NCBI RefSeq assembly: GCF_022664465.1
Contig: NZ_JAKREV010000005.1
Span: 62,001 to 126,000, forward strand
From: Sphingomonas hankookensis
Lineage (GTDB): Bacteria; Pseudomonadota; Alphaproteobacteria; Sphingomonadales; Sphingomonadaceae
Direction of reading: 5' to 3'
Length of the DNA: 64,000 bases
The translations under genes and the position numbers were made by a program. Position 1 is the stretch's first letter, and each line of letters opens with the position of its first letter. Shown here one piece after another: positions 54,168 through 63,111 of this stretch. The notes under the pieces are model-generated. The model had not been told where the DNA came from and searched no databases. It worked only from the letters and a program-made list of their open reading frames with translations.

Positions 54168-56762
54168 ATGATGATGGTCGATGCGACGCGTAGCCCGATG
54201 GTCCCGCCCGTGATCCGGCGCAGCGAATATCGCGCGCCGGTGTGGCAGGTCCCGGAAATCGCTCTGGAATTCGACCTCGACCCCGCGGTCACACGGGTGC
54301 GGGCCACGCTGTCGGTGGTGCGCCACGGCGACGGGCCGCTCCGGCTCGACGGCGACGGGCTGACCCCGTTGGCGGTCGCGGTCGACGGGGCGGCTCGCAA
54401 CGACTGGCGGCTGGAAAACGGTGCGCTGATCCTCGATCTGCCCGGTGACGCGCACGAAATCGTGACCGAGGTCGAAATAAATCCGGCCGGCAATACCCAG
54501 CTGATGGGGCTCTATGCCTCGGGCGGCAATCTGTGCACCCAGTGCGAGGCAGAAGGGTTCCGGCGCATCACCTTCTTCCCCGACCGGCCCGACATCCTCA
54601 CCCGCTACCGCGTGAAGATGACCGCCGACAAGGCGCGCTTCCCGGTGCTGCTGGCGAACGGTGATCCGGTCGCGGCGGGCGATCTGGACGATGGGCGTCA
54701 CTGGGCCGAATGGCACGACCCCTTCCCCAAGCCCTGCTACCTCTTCGCGCTGGTCGCCGGCGATCTGGTCGCCAATCGCGCGCAGTTCGTGACGGCATCG
54801 GGGCGCGAGGTCGAGCTCGGCATCTGGGTCCGCGCGCCCGACCTGCCCAAGACCGACCATGCGATGCGCGCGCTCAAGACGTCAATGGCGTGGGACGAGC
54901 GCGTCTATGGCCGCGAATATGACCTCGACGTGTTCAACATCGTCGCGGTCGACGATTTCAATTTCGGGGCGATGGAGAATAAGGGGCTGAACATCTTCAA
55001 CAGCCGCTACATCCTGGCGGACCCCGATACCGCGACCGATTACGACTATGACGGCGTCGCCGCGGTCGTCGCGCACGAATATTTCCACAACTGGTCGGGC
55101 AACCGCGTCACCTGTCGCGACTGGTTCCAGCTGTCGTTGAAGGAAGGGTTCACCGTCCTGCGCGACCAGCAATTTTCTGCGGACCAGGGGTCGGCTGCGG
55201 TCAGGCGGATCGAGGTTGTGCGCAGTTTGCGCGCGTCGCAGTTTCCGGAGGATGCCGGGCCGCTCGCCCACCCGATCCGGCCCGATGCATATCAGGAAAT
55301 CAGCAACTTCTACACCGCCACCATCTATAACAAGGGCGCGGAAGTGGTGCGGATGATCGCCACGATCCTGGGCGACACCGCGTTCCGCGCCGGCACCGAC
55401 CTGTATTTCAGCCGCCATGACGGCACCGCGGCGACGTGCGAGGATTTCGTGGTGGCGATGGAGGACGCCTCGGGCGTCGACCTGGTCGCTTTCCGCCGCT
55501 GGTACGAACAGGCGGGTACGCCGCGGGTGTCGGCGACGCTGGACCATGTGCCCGGCGGCGGCCGCGCCACGCTGTCGCTGCGCCAGAGCGTGCCGCCGAC
55601 GCCGGGACAGGCGGACAAGCAGCCGATGGTCCTGCCGCTGAAACTCCGCCTGTTCGGCGCGGAAACCGGCCGGCCGTTAAGCGACGAACGCCTGTTCCTG
55701 TTCGACGAGGATGCGGCGACGATCACCTTCGAGACGGTGACCGAACGTCCGGTCCTGTCGATCAATCGCGGCTTCTCGGCGCCGGTGATCGTCGAGACCG
55801 ACCGGACCTCGGCCGACCTCGCCTTCCTGAGCGCGCATGACGACGATCCGTTCGCGCGGTACGAGGCGATGCAGCAGCTGATGCTCGATACGCTGGTCGC
55901 CTCGGTCGCAAGCGGACACGGCGATCACGCCGCGGTGATCGACGCCATCGCCAACACGCTGACCGACGACCGGCTCGACCGCGCGTTCGTGGCAGAAGCG
56001 GTGCTGCTGCCATCCGACAGCTTCATCGGCGACCAGATGGGCGTGGTCGATCCCGACGCGATCTTCGCCGCGCGCGAGGCGTTGCGCGGCGATATCGGCC
56101 GTGCGCTCCTGCCCGAATGGCGCGCCGCCTATGCCGCGACGGAAGCGCAAGCGTTCGAGTATACGCCCGATGCCAAGGGCAAGCGCCGGCTGCGCACCGT
56201 CGCGCTCGGCTATATCGCCGCATCGGGGGCGAGCGACGCCGACGCCATCGCCTTTGCCCAGTTCGGCGAGGCGGACAATATGACCGATCGGCAGGGCGCG
56301 CTGATGACGCTGGTCAATTCGGATTCGGACGACCGCATCGCCGCGCTCGACATCTTCTACAACCGCTATCGCGACAACGGGCTGGTGCTCGACAAGTGGT
56401 TCACGACGCAGGCGCTGTCGACGCGCGCCGATGCGTTCGAACAGGTCGCGGAACTGGCCGGGCACCGCGACTTCACGCTGACCAACCCGAACCGCGCCCG
56501 CGCGCTGATCGGCGCGTTCAGCATGAACCAGAAGGCGTTCCACCGGGCGGATGGCGCCGGTTACCGCTTCCTGGCCGACCAGTTGATCGCGCTCGACCGG
56601 ATCAACCCGCAGACCGCCGCCAAGATGCTGCCGCCGCTGGGCCGCTGGCGCCGGTTCGACCGCGCACGGGGCGAGCGGATGCGGGCGGAGCTGGACCGGA
56701 TCATGGCGGTGCCGGGGCTGTCGAAGGATATGCTGGAGCAGGTGGGGAAGTCGTTGTCGTAA
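54168..56762 (+). CDS. pepN: Aminopeptidase N (M1 family)
   Basis: 864-residue cytosolic alanyl aminopeptidase. GAMENKGLNIFNSRYIL substrate loop and HEYFHNWSGNRVTCRDWFQL with HExxH and the third ligand E 18 residues on (SLKEG). The PepN C-terminal domain is complete. Start at the first of three tandem codons ATGATGATG. Divergent from the M28 pair, so protein degradation functions cluster at 50-57 kb. Confidence 0.97.
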   Translation: MMMVDATRSPMVPPVIRRSEYRAPVWQVPEIALEFDLDPAVTRVRATLSVVRHGDGPLRLDGDGLTPLAVAVDGAARNDWRLENGALILDLPGDAHEIVTEVEINPAGNTQLMGLYASGGNLCTQCEAEGFRRITFFPDRPDILTRYRVKMTADKARFPVLLANGDPVAAGDLDDGRHWAEWHDPFPKPCYLFALVAGDLVANRAQFVTASGREVELGIWVRAPDLPKTDHAMRALKTSMAWDERVYGREYDLDVFNIVAVDDFNFGAMENKGLNIFNSRYILADPDTATDYDYDGVAAVVAHEYFHNWSGNRVTCRDWFQLSLKEGFTVLRDQQFSADQGSAAVRRIEVVRSLRASQFPEDAGPLAHPIRPDAYQEISNFYTATIYNKGAEVVRMIATILGDTAFRAGTDLYFSRHDGTAATCEDFVVAMEDASGVDLVAFRRWYEQAGTPRVSATLDHVPGGGRATLSLRQSVPPTPGQADKQPMVLPLKLRLFGAETGRPLSDERLFLFDEDAATITFETVTERPVLSINRGFSAPVIVETDRTSADLAFLSAHDDDPFARYEAMQQLMLDTLVASVASGHGDHAAVIDAIANTLTDDRLDRAFVAEAVLLPSDSFIGDQMGVVDPDAIFAAREALRGDIGRALLPEWRAAYAATEAQAFEYTPDAKGKRRLRTVALGYIAASGASDADAIAFAQFGEADNMTDRQGALMTLVNSDSDDRIAALDIFYNRYRDNGLVLDKWFTTQALSTRADAFEQVAELAGHRDFTLTNPNRARALIGAFSMNQKAFHRADGAGYRFLADQLIALDRINPQTAAKMLPPLGRWRRFDRARGERMRAELDRIMAVPGLSKDMLEQVGKSLS

Positions 56763-56764
56763 AG

Positions 56765-56784
56765 CTCCTCCCCGGTACGGGGAG
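56765..56784. repeat. Family E short palindrome
   Basis: CTCCTCCCCGGTACGGGGAG, only the terminal arm of family E, in the 25-bp space between the convergent pepN and GT4 stops. Confidence 0.7.
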
Positions 56785-56787
56785 TAA

Positions 56788-57981
56788 TTACCTGGCGAAC
56801 CACTCCGGGAAGCGTTGCGCTTTTTCCGCTACGAGCCCTTCGTAATAGCGCATCAGGTCGACCGCATGGTCGCGGTCGGTGCGGACGCGCGTCGCCGCAG
56901 CGTTGGCTGCCGCTTTCACCACATCATAATCCCGCGCGAACAGCCGCTCGATCGCGTCCGCCGCCGACCGCGGATCGCGCGCGGCGTAGGTTTCGGCGAA
57001 GTCGGGCTCGGCGATCTCGGCACAACCGCCCTCGTCGGGCACGATCAGCGGCAGACCCGACGCCAGCCCCTCCAGCCCGACCAGCCCGAACGGTTCGGCA
57101 TCCGACCCATGGATCAGCGCGTCGCAGCTCGCCATGATCCGCGCGAGGCGGACGCGGTCGTAGACCGGTCGGAACAGCTTGATATGCGGGCTGTTCTTCA
57201 ACCGGTGTTCGAGCCGGCGGGTGTGCACCCCGCTGCCGATCTGGATCATGCCGACGGGCAGATGCTCGCCTGCCATTTCGACCGCGTCGAAGATCATCGG
57301 CCAGCGTTTCTCGGCATGGTGCCGCCCCAGCCCCAGCAGCAGATGCCCCTCGGGCGGCAGGCCCAATTGTTCGAGCAGCGACGCGCGCAGGTCCGGGTCG
57401 CGATGCTCGGGCGAGAAGAAACCGCGCTGGATGCCGAGCGGCATCGACGCATGCACCGTCAGCCCGCGCGCGGCATGGCGCTTCTCCAGTGCCGGCCCGT
57501 TGGTGACGAAAGCGTCCATCCGGTCGAGATAGCGCTTCATGTAGCGCGTCCACCACATGAACGCCTCCTCGATCCGCTCGCGGCTGGCCAGCCGTTCGAA
57601 CCAGCGCAGGGGGTAGGCGCCGACATTATCGTTGTGTGCGAAATAGACCTTCACCGCATCGCCCGGCCAGTCGGCGACGATCGTCGCGGGACGCCACGGG
57701 CTGGACGCCTCGACCACGTCGGGATGGAGTTCGTCGAGCAGCTGGTGGATCGCGCCGCCGCGGACGAAAATGCCGTAATTGGGGTCGAGTACCAGCGTCG
57801 GCGCCTTCACCCAATGGATGCGCCCGCCACCGGGACGTTCCTCGACCGAGTTTTCCCTGGCCGGGGCGATGACGATCAGTTCATGGCCCAGTTCGGCCAT
57901 GATCGTCATCTTGTGATCGATATAGGTCCGCACCCCCCCGCCGGTCGGCGAGTAGAATTCGTTGACGTCGACGACGCGCAT
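56788..57981 (-). CDS. Glycosyltransferase family 4 (GT-B fold)
   Basis: 397-residue glycosyltransferase. N-terminal VDVNEFYSPTGGGVRTYID (acceptor loop), middle VYFAHNDNVGAYPLRWF, C-terminal donor-binding LLLGLGRHHAEKRW, then HGSDAEPFGLVGLEGLASGL (EX7E motif). No signal peptide. Last gene of the three-gene cluster with DUF2141 and a flippase-like protein, suggesting glycolipid or surface glycan assembly; donor and acceptor unknown. Confidence 0.92.
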   Translation of the reverse strand: MRVVDVNEFYSPTGGGVRTYIDHKMTIMAELGHELIVIAPARENSVEERPGGGRIHWVKAPTLVLDPNYGIFVRGGAIHQLLDELHPDVVEASSPWRPATIVADWPGDAVKVYFAHNDNVGAYPLRWFERLASRERIEEAFMWWTRYMKRYLDRMDAFVTNGPALEKRHAARGLTVHASMPLGIQRGFFSPEHRDPDLRASLLEQLGLPPEGHLLLGLGRHHAEKRWPMIFDAVEMAGEHLPVGMIQIGSGVHTRRLEHRLKNSPHIKLFRPVYDRVRLARIMASCDALIHGSDAEPFGLVGLEGLASGLPLIVPDEGGCAEIAEPDFAETYAARDPRSAADAIERLFARDYDVVKAAANAAATRVRTDRDHAVDLMRYYEGLVAEKAQRFPEWFAR

Positions 57982-57993
57982 CGGGCGGGTCGC

Positions 57994-58509
57994 TCAGCCG
58001 AGCGGGGCGAAACCGCCCAGCCCGCGCAGATACTGGGCACGGATCGTCGTGGTCGTGACGCCGGCGGGCACGGTGATGATCGCCTGCGCCAGCTTGGGGC
58101 GCGCCCGCCCGAGCTTCGCTTGGCCGGGGAAGCCGGCGCCGTCGCGCATGAAATTGAACTTGTTGCGCCCGTCGCGGTCATGGGTGAACAGCAGCGCGTA
58201 GCGGCCGGGCGACGGTGCGCGGATGCACAGCTGCACCCCGCCCGATGCCGGCATGTCGGCCCAGACCCGGCGGAAGAACTTGCCCTCCGAGCGCAGGTCG
58301 CGATCGTCCTTCAGGAAATCATCCTCGTTCGCCGGATAGAGTTCGAGCTTCAGCCGGCCGGTGCGATCCTTCAGGCCGACCACGTTGACGCGGATCGCCG
58401 GACCCTGGTTCGTGTTGCACGCGGCGGCATCGCTGCCGATCGACTGGGCGGCGGCGGGGCTGGCCGCGAGCAACGCCGCGCCGAGCAGCGTCAGGGGCAT
58501 TTTCATCAT
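57994..58509 (-). CDS. DUF2141 secreted protein
   Basis: 171-residue exported protein. Signal peptide PLTLLGAALLAASPAAAQ, then the DUF2141 body: IRVNVVGLKDRTGRLKLELY, CIRAPSPGRYALLFTHD, NKFNFMRDGAGF. Its ATG overlaps the flippase-like stop by 4 bp (ATGA) and GT4 follows 12 bp later. Unknown role in the periplasm. Confidence 0.88.
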   Translation of the reverse strand: MMKMPLTLLGAALLAASPAAAQSIGSDAAACNTNQGPAIRVNVVGLKDRTGRLKLELYPANEDDFLKDDRDLRSEGKFFRRVWADMPASGGVQLCIRAPSPGRYALLFTHDRDGRNKFNFMRDGAGFPGQAKLGRARPKLAQAIITVPAGVTTTTIRAQYLRGLGGFAPLG

Positions 58510-59420
58510 TCTTTCCTTGCGAGCGCAGGAAGCCCGAATGCCGCCATCAGCACCACGTGGGTGAAAAGGGTGAGCGTCGCAATGAATGCGACGAGGTCGG
58601 ACAGGGCTTCGCCATGCCCGATAAACATAATCGCGAAGTTGGCGAAAAGAAGGTCTTTGTTCGGCAACAGCGGCAGGCGTGCCACCACCAGCCGCCCGGC
58701 GGCGAGGAACAGCCACCAAGTGAACGAGACATTGGGCATCGCGAAATAGCTGGCGATGCCGAACGCCAGCGACCCCAGCACCAGCCGCGCGGCATGCACG
58801 CCGAAGATCCAGCGCAGCATGGCACCGGGCAGCGAGAACACCCGGCGCGAGAACAGCAGCAGCACGCCCGAAATGCCGACCGCGACCGCCGCCGACCATG
58901 CGAGCATCCGCAGCTGCGGCGCGGTGAACAGCTCGAATGCGAAGGGGAGCGCGACCGCGAGCATCGCCACCGTCACGATGTTGCCGGCGATGCCCGACAG
59001 GATCGTCACGTCCTTCACCGCGCCGAACGGGGCGGTGACCATCTTCAACCGGGCGCGCGCCCAGGCGTAGAAGAACACGTCGCCCGAATAGCCGATGACG
59101 ACGTCGTTCGCGATCCGCTTGCGCACCAGCGCGCCGAACCCGTCGAACGGCAGCCGCCACAATCGCCGAAAAATGATGAAGTCGAACAGCGGCGGCGCGA
59201 AATAGGCGAGCGCAAAGAACAGATAGAACCACGGCGAATCCGGCGCGGCCAGTTCGACCCCGGCCCAGCCATGGTCGAACAGCTCCCATGCCAGCCCAAG
59301 GATCATCAGCCCCGAGAGCAGCGCCCCCAGGATGCGCGGCCAGCGCGGGCGCAACCGTTCGAGCGGCTCCAGTCCGGCAAGGTCGGGACGCCCGCCCGCG
59401 GGTTCGGCATCGGTTACCAT
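58506..59420 (-). CDS. Flippase-like / lysylphosphatidylglycerol synthase TM-region family protein
   Basis: 304-residue membrane protein with about eight helices, UPF0104-like: FALAYFAPPLFDFIIFRRLW, VIGYSGDVFFYAWARARLK, LPLLPNKDLLFANFAIMFIG. Family members include MprF N-terminal flippase domains. Clustered with DUF2141 and GT4, so lipid-linked sugar or lipid flipping is plausible. Confidence 0.82.
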   Translation of the reverse strand: MVTDAEPAGGRPDLAGLEPLERLRPRWPRILGALLSGLMILGLAWELFDHGWAGVELAAPDSPWFYLFFALAYFAPPLFDFIIFRRLWRLPFDGFGALVRKRIANDVVIGYSGDVFFYAWARARLKMVTAPFGAVKDVTILSGIAGNIVTVAMLAVALPFAFELFTAPQLRMLAWSAAVAVGISGVLLLFSRRVFSLPGAMLRWIFGVHAARLVLGSLAFGIASYFAMPNVSFTWWLFLAAGRLVVARLPLLPNKDLLFANFAIMFIGHGEALSDLVAFIATLTLFTHVVLMAAFGLPALARKE

Positions 59421-59462
59421 GTCGCGCGACGTCCTACCCGCTCGCAGCGTCTTCGGCCAGCG

Positions 59463-60101
59463 TCATGCCGTCGGCGCCACCGCGTCGGGATGCGCCGCCT
59501 GCACCGCGGCCAGCGCCGCCGCGCGCGCATCGATCGCCACCAGCCGTGGGAAGGGTGACAGGTCGAGGTCGAAGCGGCGGGCATTGTAGAGCTGCGGCAC
59601 GAGGCAGCAATCGACCACGCCCGGCGCATCCCCGCCGAAATACCCCTCGGCCGGTGCCGCCGCCTCCAGCGCTCCCAACCCCTCGGCGATCCAGTGGCGA
59701 TACCAGTCGGCCTTGGCCGCCGCATCGGCGCCGAACTGCGCCTCCAGTCGCCGCAGCACGCGCAGATTGTCGATCGGGTGGATGTCGGCGACGATCACCA
59801 GCGCCAAGGCCATCGCACGGGCCCGCTCCAGCGGATCGACGGGAAACAGGCGCGGTGCGGGATGGGTCGCGTCGAGCCAGTCGAGAACGGCAAGCGACTG
59901 GGTGAGGATCGTGCCCCCGCCGATGTCGAGCGCGGGGATCAATCCCTGCGGGTTGCGCGCCAGATGGTCGGGCGAACGCTGTTCGTCCTGCAACAGCGAG
60001 ACGGGCACGCCATGCCACGCCACCCCTTTCAGGTTCAGCGCGATGCGGACGCGATACGCCGCCGACGAACGGGGATAGTCGTAGAGCGTGTAGCCGCTCA
60101 C
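59463..60101 (-). CDS. maiA: Maleylacetoacetate isomerase (zeta-class GST)
   Basis: 212-residue glutathione-dependent cis-trans isomerase in tyrosine/phenylalanine breakdown. YDYPRSSAAYRVRIALNLKG holds the zeta-class SSxxYRVRIAL motif; NPQGLIPALDIGGGTILTQS binds GSH. The GTG start overlaps the lepB stop (GTGA). Other homogentisate genes (hmgA, fahA) are not in the window. Confidence 0.94.
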   Translation of the reverse strand: MSGYTLYDYPRSSAAYRVRIALNLKGVAWHGVPVSLLQDEQRSPDHLARNPQGLIPALDIGGGTILTQSLAVLDWLDATHPAPRLFPVDPLERARAMALALVIVADIHPIDNLRVLRRLEAQFGADAAAKADWYRHWIAEGLGALEAAAPAEGYFGGDAPGVVDCCLVPQLYNARRFDLDLSPFPRLVAIDARAAALAAVQAAHPDAVAPTA

Positions 60102-61054
60102 CGCTTGGGCTCGCTCGCCGGGACCAGCGACGTGCCGGCCCGCCCGCTGCGGAACGAGCTGAACCATGTCGCCGGGTTCAGGCTGGTGGTGCCGTCGAGC
60201 GAGAAGGTGATGAATTCGGCACGCCCGCCGATATTTTCCCACGGCACCGGCCCGCCCAGCCCCCGTTCGGCTTCCGAAAAACGGCTGTCGGCGCTGTTGT
60301 CACGGTTGTCGCCCATCAGGAAGACATGGTTCGCCGGAACGATGATCGCCGGGAAATTGTCACCCTGCGAACCTTGGATGAAGTCAATCGTATCGTACTG
60401 CCGGCCGTTGGACAGCGTTTCGCGAAACACCGGCAGGCGGCAGAACGCACCCTTGTCGGTCCGCACCAGTGCGCCAGGATACTGGATCGGATCGCATTTG
60501 GTGTTGGCGTCGACCGGGATCATCGCGTCGCCCATCGCTTTCCGCGGGATCGCCACGTCGTTGATATAAACGACGCCGCCCGCCACCTCCAGCCGGTCGC
60601 CCGGCAGGCCGATGACGCGCTTGATCAGGTCGGTGTTGCTGCCCGGCGGCTTGACGATCACCACGTCGCCGCGTTCGGGCATCGAACCCCACAGGCGACC
60701 ATGCCACGCGGGCAGCTGGACGCTCCACGTCTCCTGCGGCTGGCGCAGCACGATGTCGCGGAACATCGCCACCGGATTGGGGATGGTCGGCGATACGAAC
60801 GACCAGCCATAGGCATATTTGCTGACGACCAGCCGGTCGCCGACGCGCAGCCCCGGCAGCATCGATTCGGACGGGATGTAGAACGGCTTGGCGATGAAGC
60901 TGTGGAAGCCCAGCACCACCAGCAGCAGCCAGAACAGCCCGCGCAATTCGCCTTTCCAGTCGAGCCGCGTGCGGCGCGGCGCCGGATGCGCGGTGGCGGG
61001 GGTCGGCTGCGACGGCGCGGGGACGTCGTCCTCCAGCGCCAGATGATCGGCCAT
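60098..61054 (-). CDS. lepB: Signal peptidase I
   Basis: 318-residue inner-membrane serine protease that removes signal peptides. One N-terminal helix (GLFWLLLVVLGFHSFI), catalytic Ser in YIPSESMLPGLRVGD and Lys in DLIKRVIGLPGDRLEV, then MGDNRDNSADSRF. 8 bp after acpS. In many alphaproteobacteria rnc and era follow lepB; here maiA does. Confidence 0.97.
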   Translation of the reverse strand: MADHLALEDDVPAPSQPTPATAHPAPRRTRLDWKGELRGLFWLLLVVLGFHSFIAKPFYIPSESMLPGLRVGDRLVVSKYAYGWSFVSPTIPNPVAMFRDIVLRQPQETWSVQLPAWHGRLWGSMPERGDVVIVKPPGSNTDLIKRVIGLPGDRLEVAGGVVYINDVAIPRKAMGDAMIPVDANTKCDPIQYPGALVRTDKGAFCRLPVFRETLSNGRQYDTIDFIQGSQGDNFPAIIVPANHVFLMGDNRDNSADSRFSEAERGLGGPVPWENIGGRAEFITFSLDGTTSLNPATWFSSFRSGRAGTSLVPASEPKR

Positions 61055-61062
61055 CAAACGTC

Positions 61063-61470
61063 CTACTCTGTCTCACGCACCGCTTCGATGATGACGAACG
61101 CCTGGGCCCAGGGATGATCGTCGGTCATCGTCAGATGCACCTGTGCGACGTGGCCCGCCGGGATCATCGCGTCAAGCCGTGCCTTTGCCCCACCGGTCAG
61201 GTGCAGCGTCGGCGCCCCCGACGGTGCGTTCACCACGCCGATGTCGCGCATGAACACGCCGCGAGAAAAGCCGGTGCCGACCGCCTTGGAAAAGGCTTCC
61301 TTGGCAGCGAAGCGCTTGGCGAGGGTACCGGCGCGGGTGAAGGGGCGTTTGGCCGCCTTCGCCTGTTCGACCTCGGTGAAGACGCGTTGGAGGAAACGGT
61401 CGCCGAAGCGGTCGAGCGACGACTGGATGCGCTCGATGTTGCAGAGGTCGGAGCCGAGACCGATGATCAT
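61063..61470 (-). CDS. acpS: Holo-[acyl-carrier-protein] synthase
   Basis: 135-residue phosphopantetheinyl transferase that activates [47 protein letters not shown] (Mg and CoA binding) and [15 protein letters not shown]. Its ribosome-binding site GGGGAGG is the edge of a family E repeat, 5 nt from the ATG. Confidence 0.97.
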   Translation of the reverse strand: MIIGLGSDLCNIERIQSSLDRFGDRFLQRVFTEVEQAKAAKRPFTRAGTLAKRFAAKEAFSKAVGTGFSRGVFMRDIGVVNAPSGAPTLHLTGGAKARLDAMIPAGHVAQVHLTMTDDHPWAQAFVIIEAVRETE

Positions 61471-61473
61471 GAC

Positions 61474-61608
61474 ATCCTCCCCGGCACGGGGAGGGGGACC
61501 GCCGCGAAGCGGTGGTGGAGGGGGATATCCCCAACTGCAACCGCCGTGGACGAGGACAGCCCCCTCCACCAGCCTGCGGCTGGTTCCCCTCCCCGTGCCG
61601 GGGAGGAA
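61474..61608. repeat. Family E inverted repeat, left edge supplies an SD
   Basis: 135 bp. ATCCTCCCCGGCACGGGGAG at the left, GGTGGTGGAGGGGGAT / CCCCCTCCACCAGCC inner arms, CCCTCCCCGTGCCGGGGAGG at the right. Inside the pdxJ-acpS spacer. On the minus strand the terminal GGGGAGG is the acpS SD. Confidence 0.85.
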
Positions 61609-61615
61609 TCCCCCC

Positions 61616-62344
61616 TCACCGTGCCGTCTCCATCAAGTCCTTCATCCGCGCGACGACCGGGCCCAGCCCGCCGAACACCGCCTCGCCGATCAGGAAATGG
61701 CCGATGTTGAGCTCGCGCACCTGCGGGATCGCCGCGATCGGCACGACATTGTCGAATGTCAGTCCGTGGCCGGCATGGACCTCTATCCCGTTCTTCGCCG
61801 CCAGCGCGGCGGCGTCGGCGATGCGGCGCAGTTCGGCGACCTGCGCCTCGCCCGCCAGTTCGGCATAGCGCCCGGTGTGCAGCTCGACGACCGGTACGCT
61901 GAGCGCGACGGCGGCGGCGATCTGTGCGGGGTCGGGTTCGATGAACAGCGACACCCGCACGCCGGCGTCGGCCAACGCCTGCACCATCGGCGCCAGCTTG
62001 TCCTGTTGCCCGGCGACGTCCAGCCCACCCTCGGTCGTGCGCTCCTCGCGCTTTTCCGGCACGATGCACGCGGCATGCGGCCGATGCTGCAGCGCGATGC
62101 CCAGCATCTCCTCGGTCGCCGCCATTTCGAGGTTGAGCGGCAGCGTCAGTTCGGTCGACAGCCGCGCGATATCGGCATCGGTGATGTGGCGGCGATCCTC
62201 GCGCAGATGGGCGGTGATGCCATCGGCGCCATGCTCGGCGGCCAGCAGCGCGGCGCGGACCGGGTCGGGATAGCCCGACCCACGCGCGTTGCGCACCGTC
62301 GCGACGTGATCGATGTTGACGCCCAGCCGCAAGGGGCCGCTCAT
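61616..62344 (-). CDS. pdxJ: Pyridoxine 5'-phosphate synthase
   Basis: 242-residue TIM-barrel enzyme making PNP in the DXP-dependent vitamin B6 pathway. [57 protein letters not shown] and [12 protein letters not shown] are diagnostic. ATG overlaps the pyrE stop by 4 bp. Confidence 0.98.
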   Translation of the reverse strand: MSGPLRLGVNIDHVATVRNARGSGYPDPVRAALLAAEHGADGITAHLREDRRHITDADIARLSTELTLPLNLEMAATEEMLGIALQHRPHAACIVPEKREERTTEGGLDVAGQQDKLAPMVQALADAGVRVSLFIEPDPAQIAAAVALSVPVVELHTGRYAELAGEAQVAELRRIADAAALAAKNGIEVHAGHGLTFDNVVPIAAIPQVRELNIGHFLIGEAVFGGLGPVVARMKDLMETAR

Positions 62345-62922
62345 GCCGCGCGGCTCCCCGGCTTGATCGCCGGGATCACCGCCAGTTCGGGCGGCAACGC
62401 GTCGGGATGATAGCTCGGCACGTCGAGGCGGATCAGCGGGAAGAACGGCACGCCGAGGTCGGCCGATCCGTTCGAGCGGTCGACCAGCGACGCGGCGGCC
62501 ACCACCTCGCCCCCGGCCGCATCGATCGCGGCGATCGCTTCGCGCGACGACAGGCCGGTGGTCACCACGTCCTCCATCATCAGCACGCCGGTGCCGGGAT
62601 CGATGCGGAAGCCGCGGCGCAGTTCGAACGTACCGGTCGGCCGTTCGAGGAACATCGCGCTCACGCCCAGCGAGCGGCCCATCTCATGCCCGACGATCAC
62701 CCCGCCCATCGCCGGCGAGATCACGACGTCGATTCGCGCACGTACCTCTGCCGGCAGGCGGTTGGCGAGTTCGTCGCACAGCCGGGCGGCACGGCGCGGG
62801 TCCATCAGCACCCGGGCGCATTGCAGGTAGCGCGACGAGCGCAGGCCCGAGGACAGGATGAAATGCCCCTCCAGCAGCGCCTGCGCCTGCCGGAATTCGT
62901 CGAGGATCGCGTCGTCGTTCAT
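62341..62922 (-). CDS. pyrE: Orotate phosphoribosyltransferase
   Basis: 193-residue pyrimidine-biosynthesis enzyme. [39 protein letters not shown] and the PRPP motif [18 protein letters not shown]. Heads pyrE-pdxJ-acpS-lepB-maiA. The start at MNDDAI was chosen for its GGCAGG upstream. Divergent from coxB. Confidence 0.97.
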   Translation of the reverse strand: MNDDAILDEFRQAQALLEGHFILSSGLRSSRYLQCARVLMDPRRAARLCDELANRLPAEVRARIDVVISPAMGGVIVGHEMGRSLGVSAMFLERPTGTFELRRGFRIDPGTGVLMMEDVVTTGLSSREAIAAIDAAGGEVVAAASLVDRSNGSADLGVPFFPLIRLDVPSYHPDALPPELAVIPAIKPGSRAA

Positions 62923-63111
62923 CTTGCCTGCCCAGCCCGTTGCCGTCGCGCCCGCCTCTACGCCCGGCGCGGGACGGTTCGCAACCATCGCTTGAGGCGG
63001 GACGACATGCCGCGTATAGCCCGGTCAGTTAGGGTTTCCAAACGCCCGCCGCACGCGACCACGCCAGTTCAGAAGCGTACCGCGTGCCCTATAACGGGGT
63101 GACACGACACG

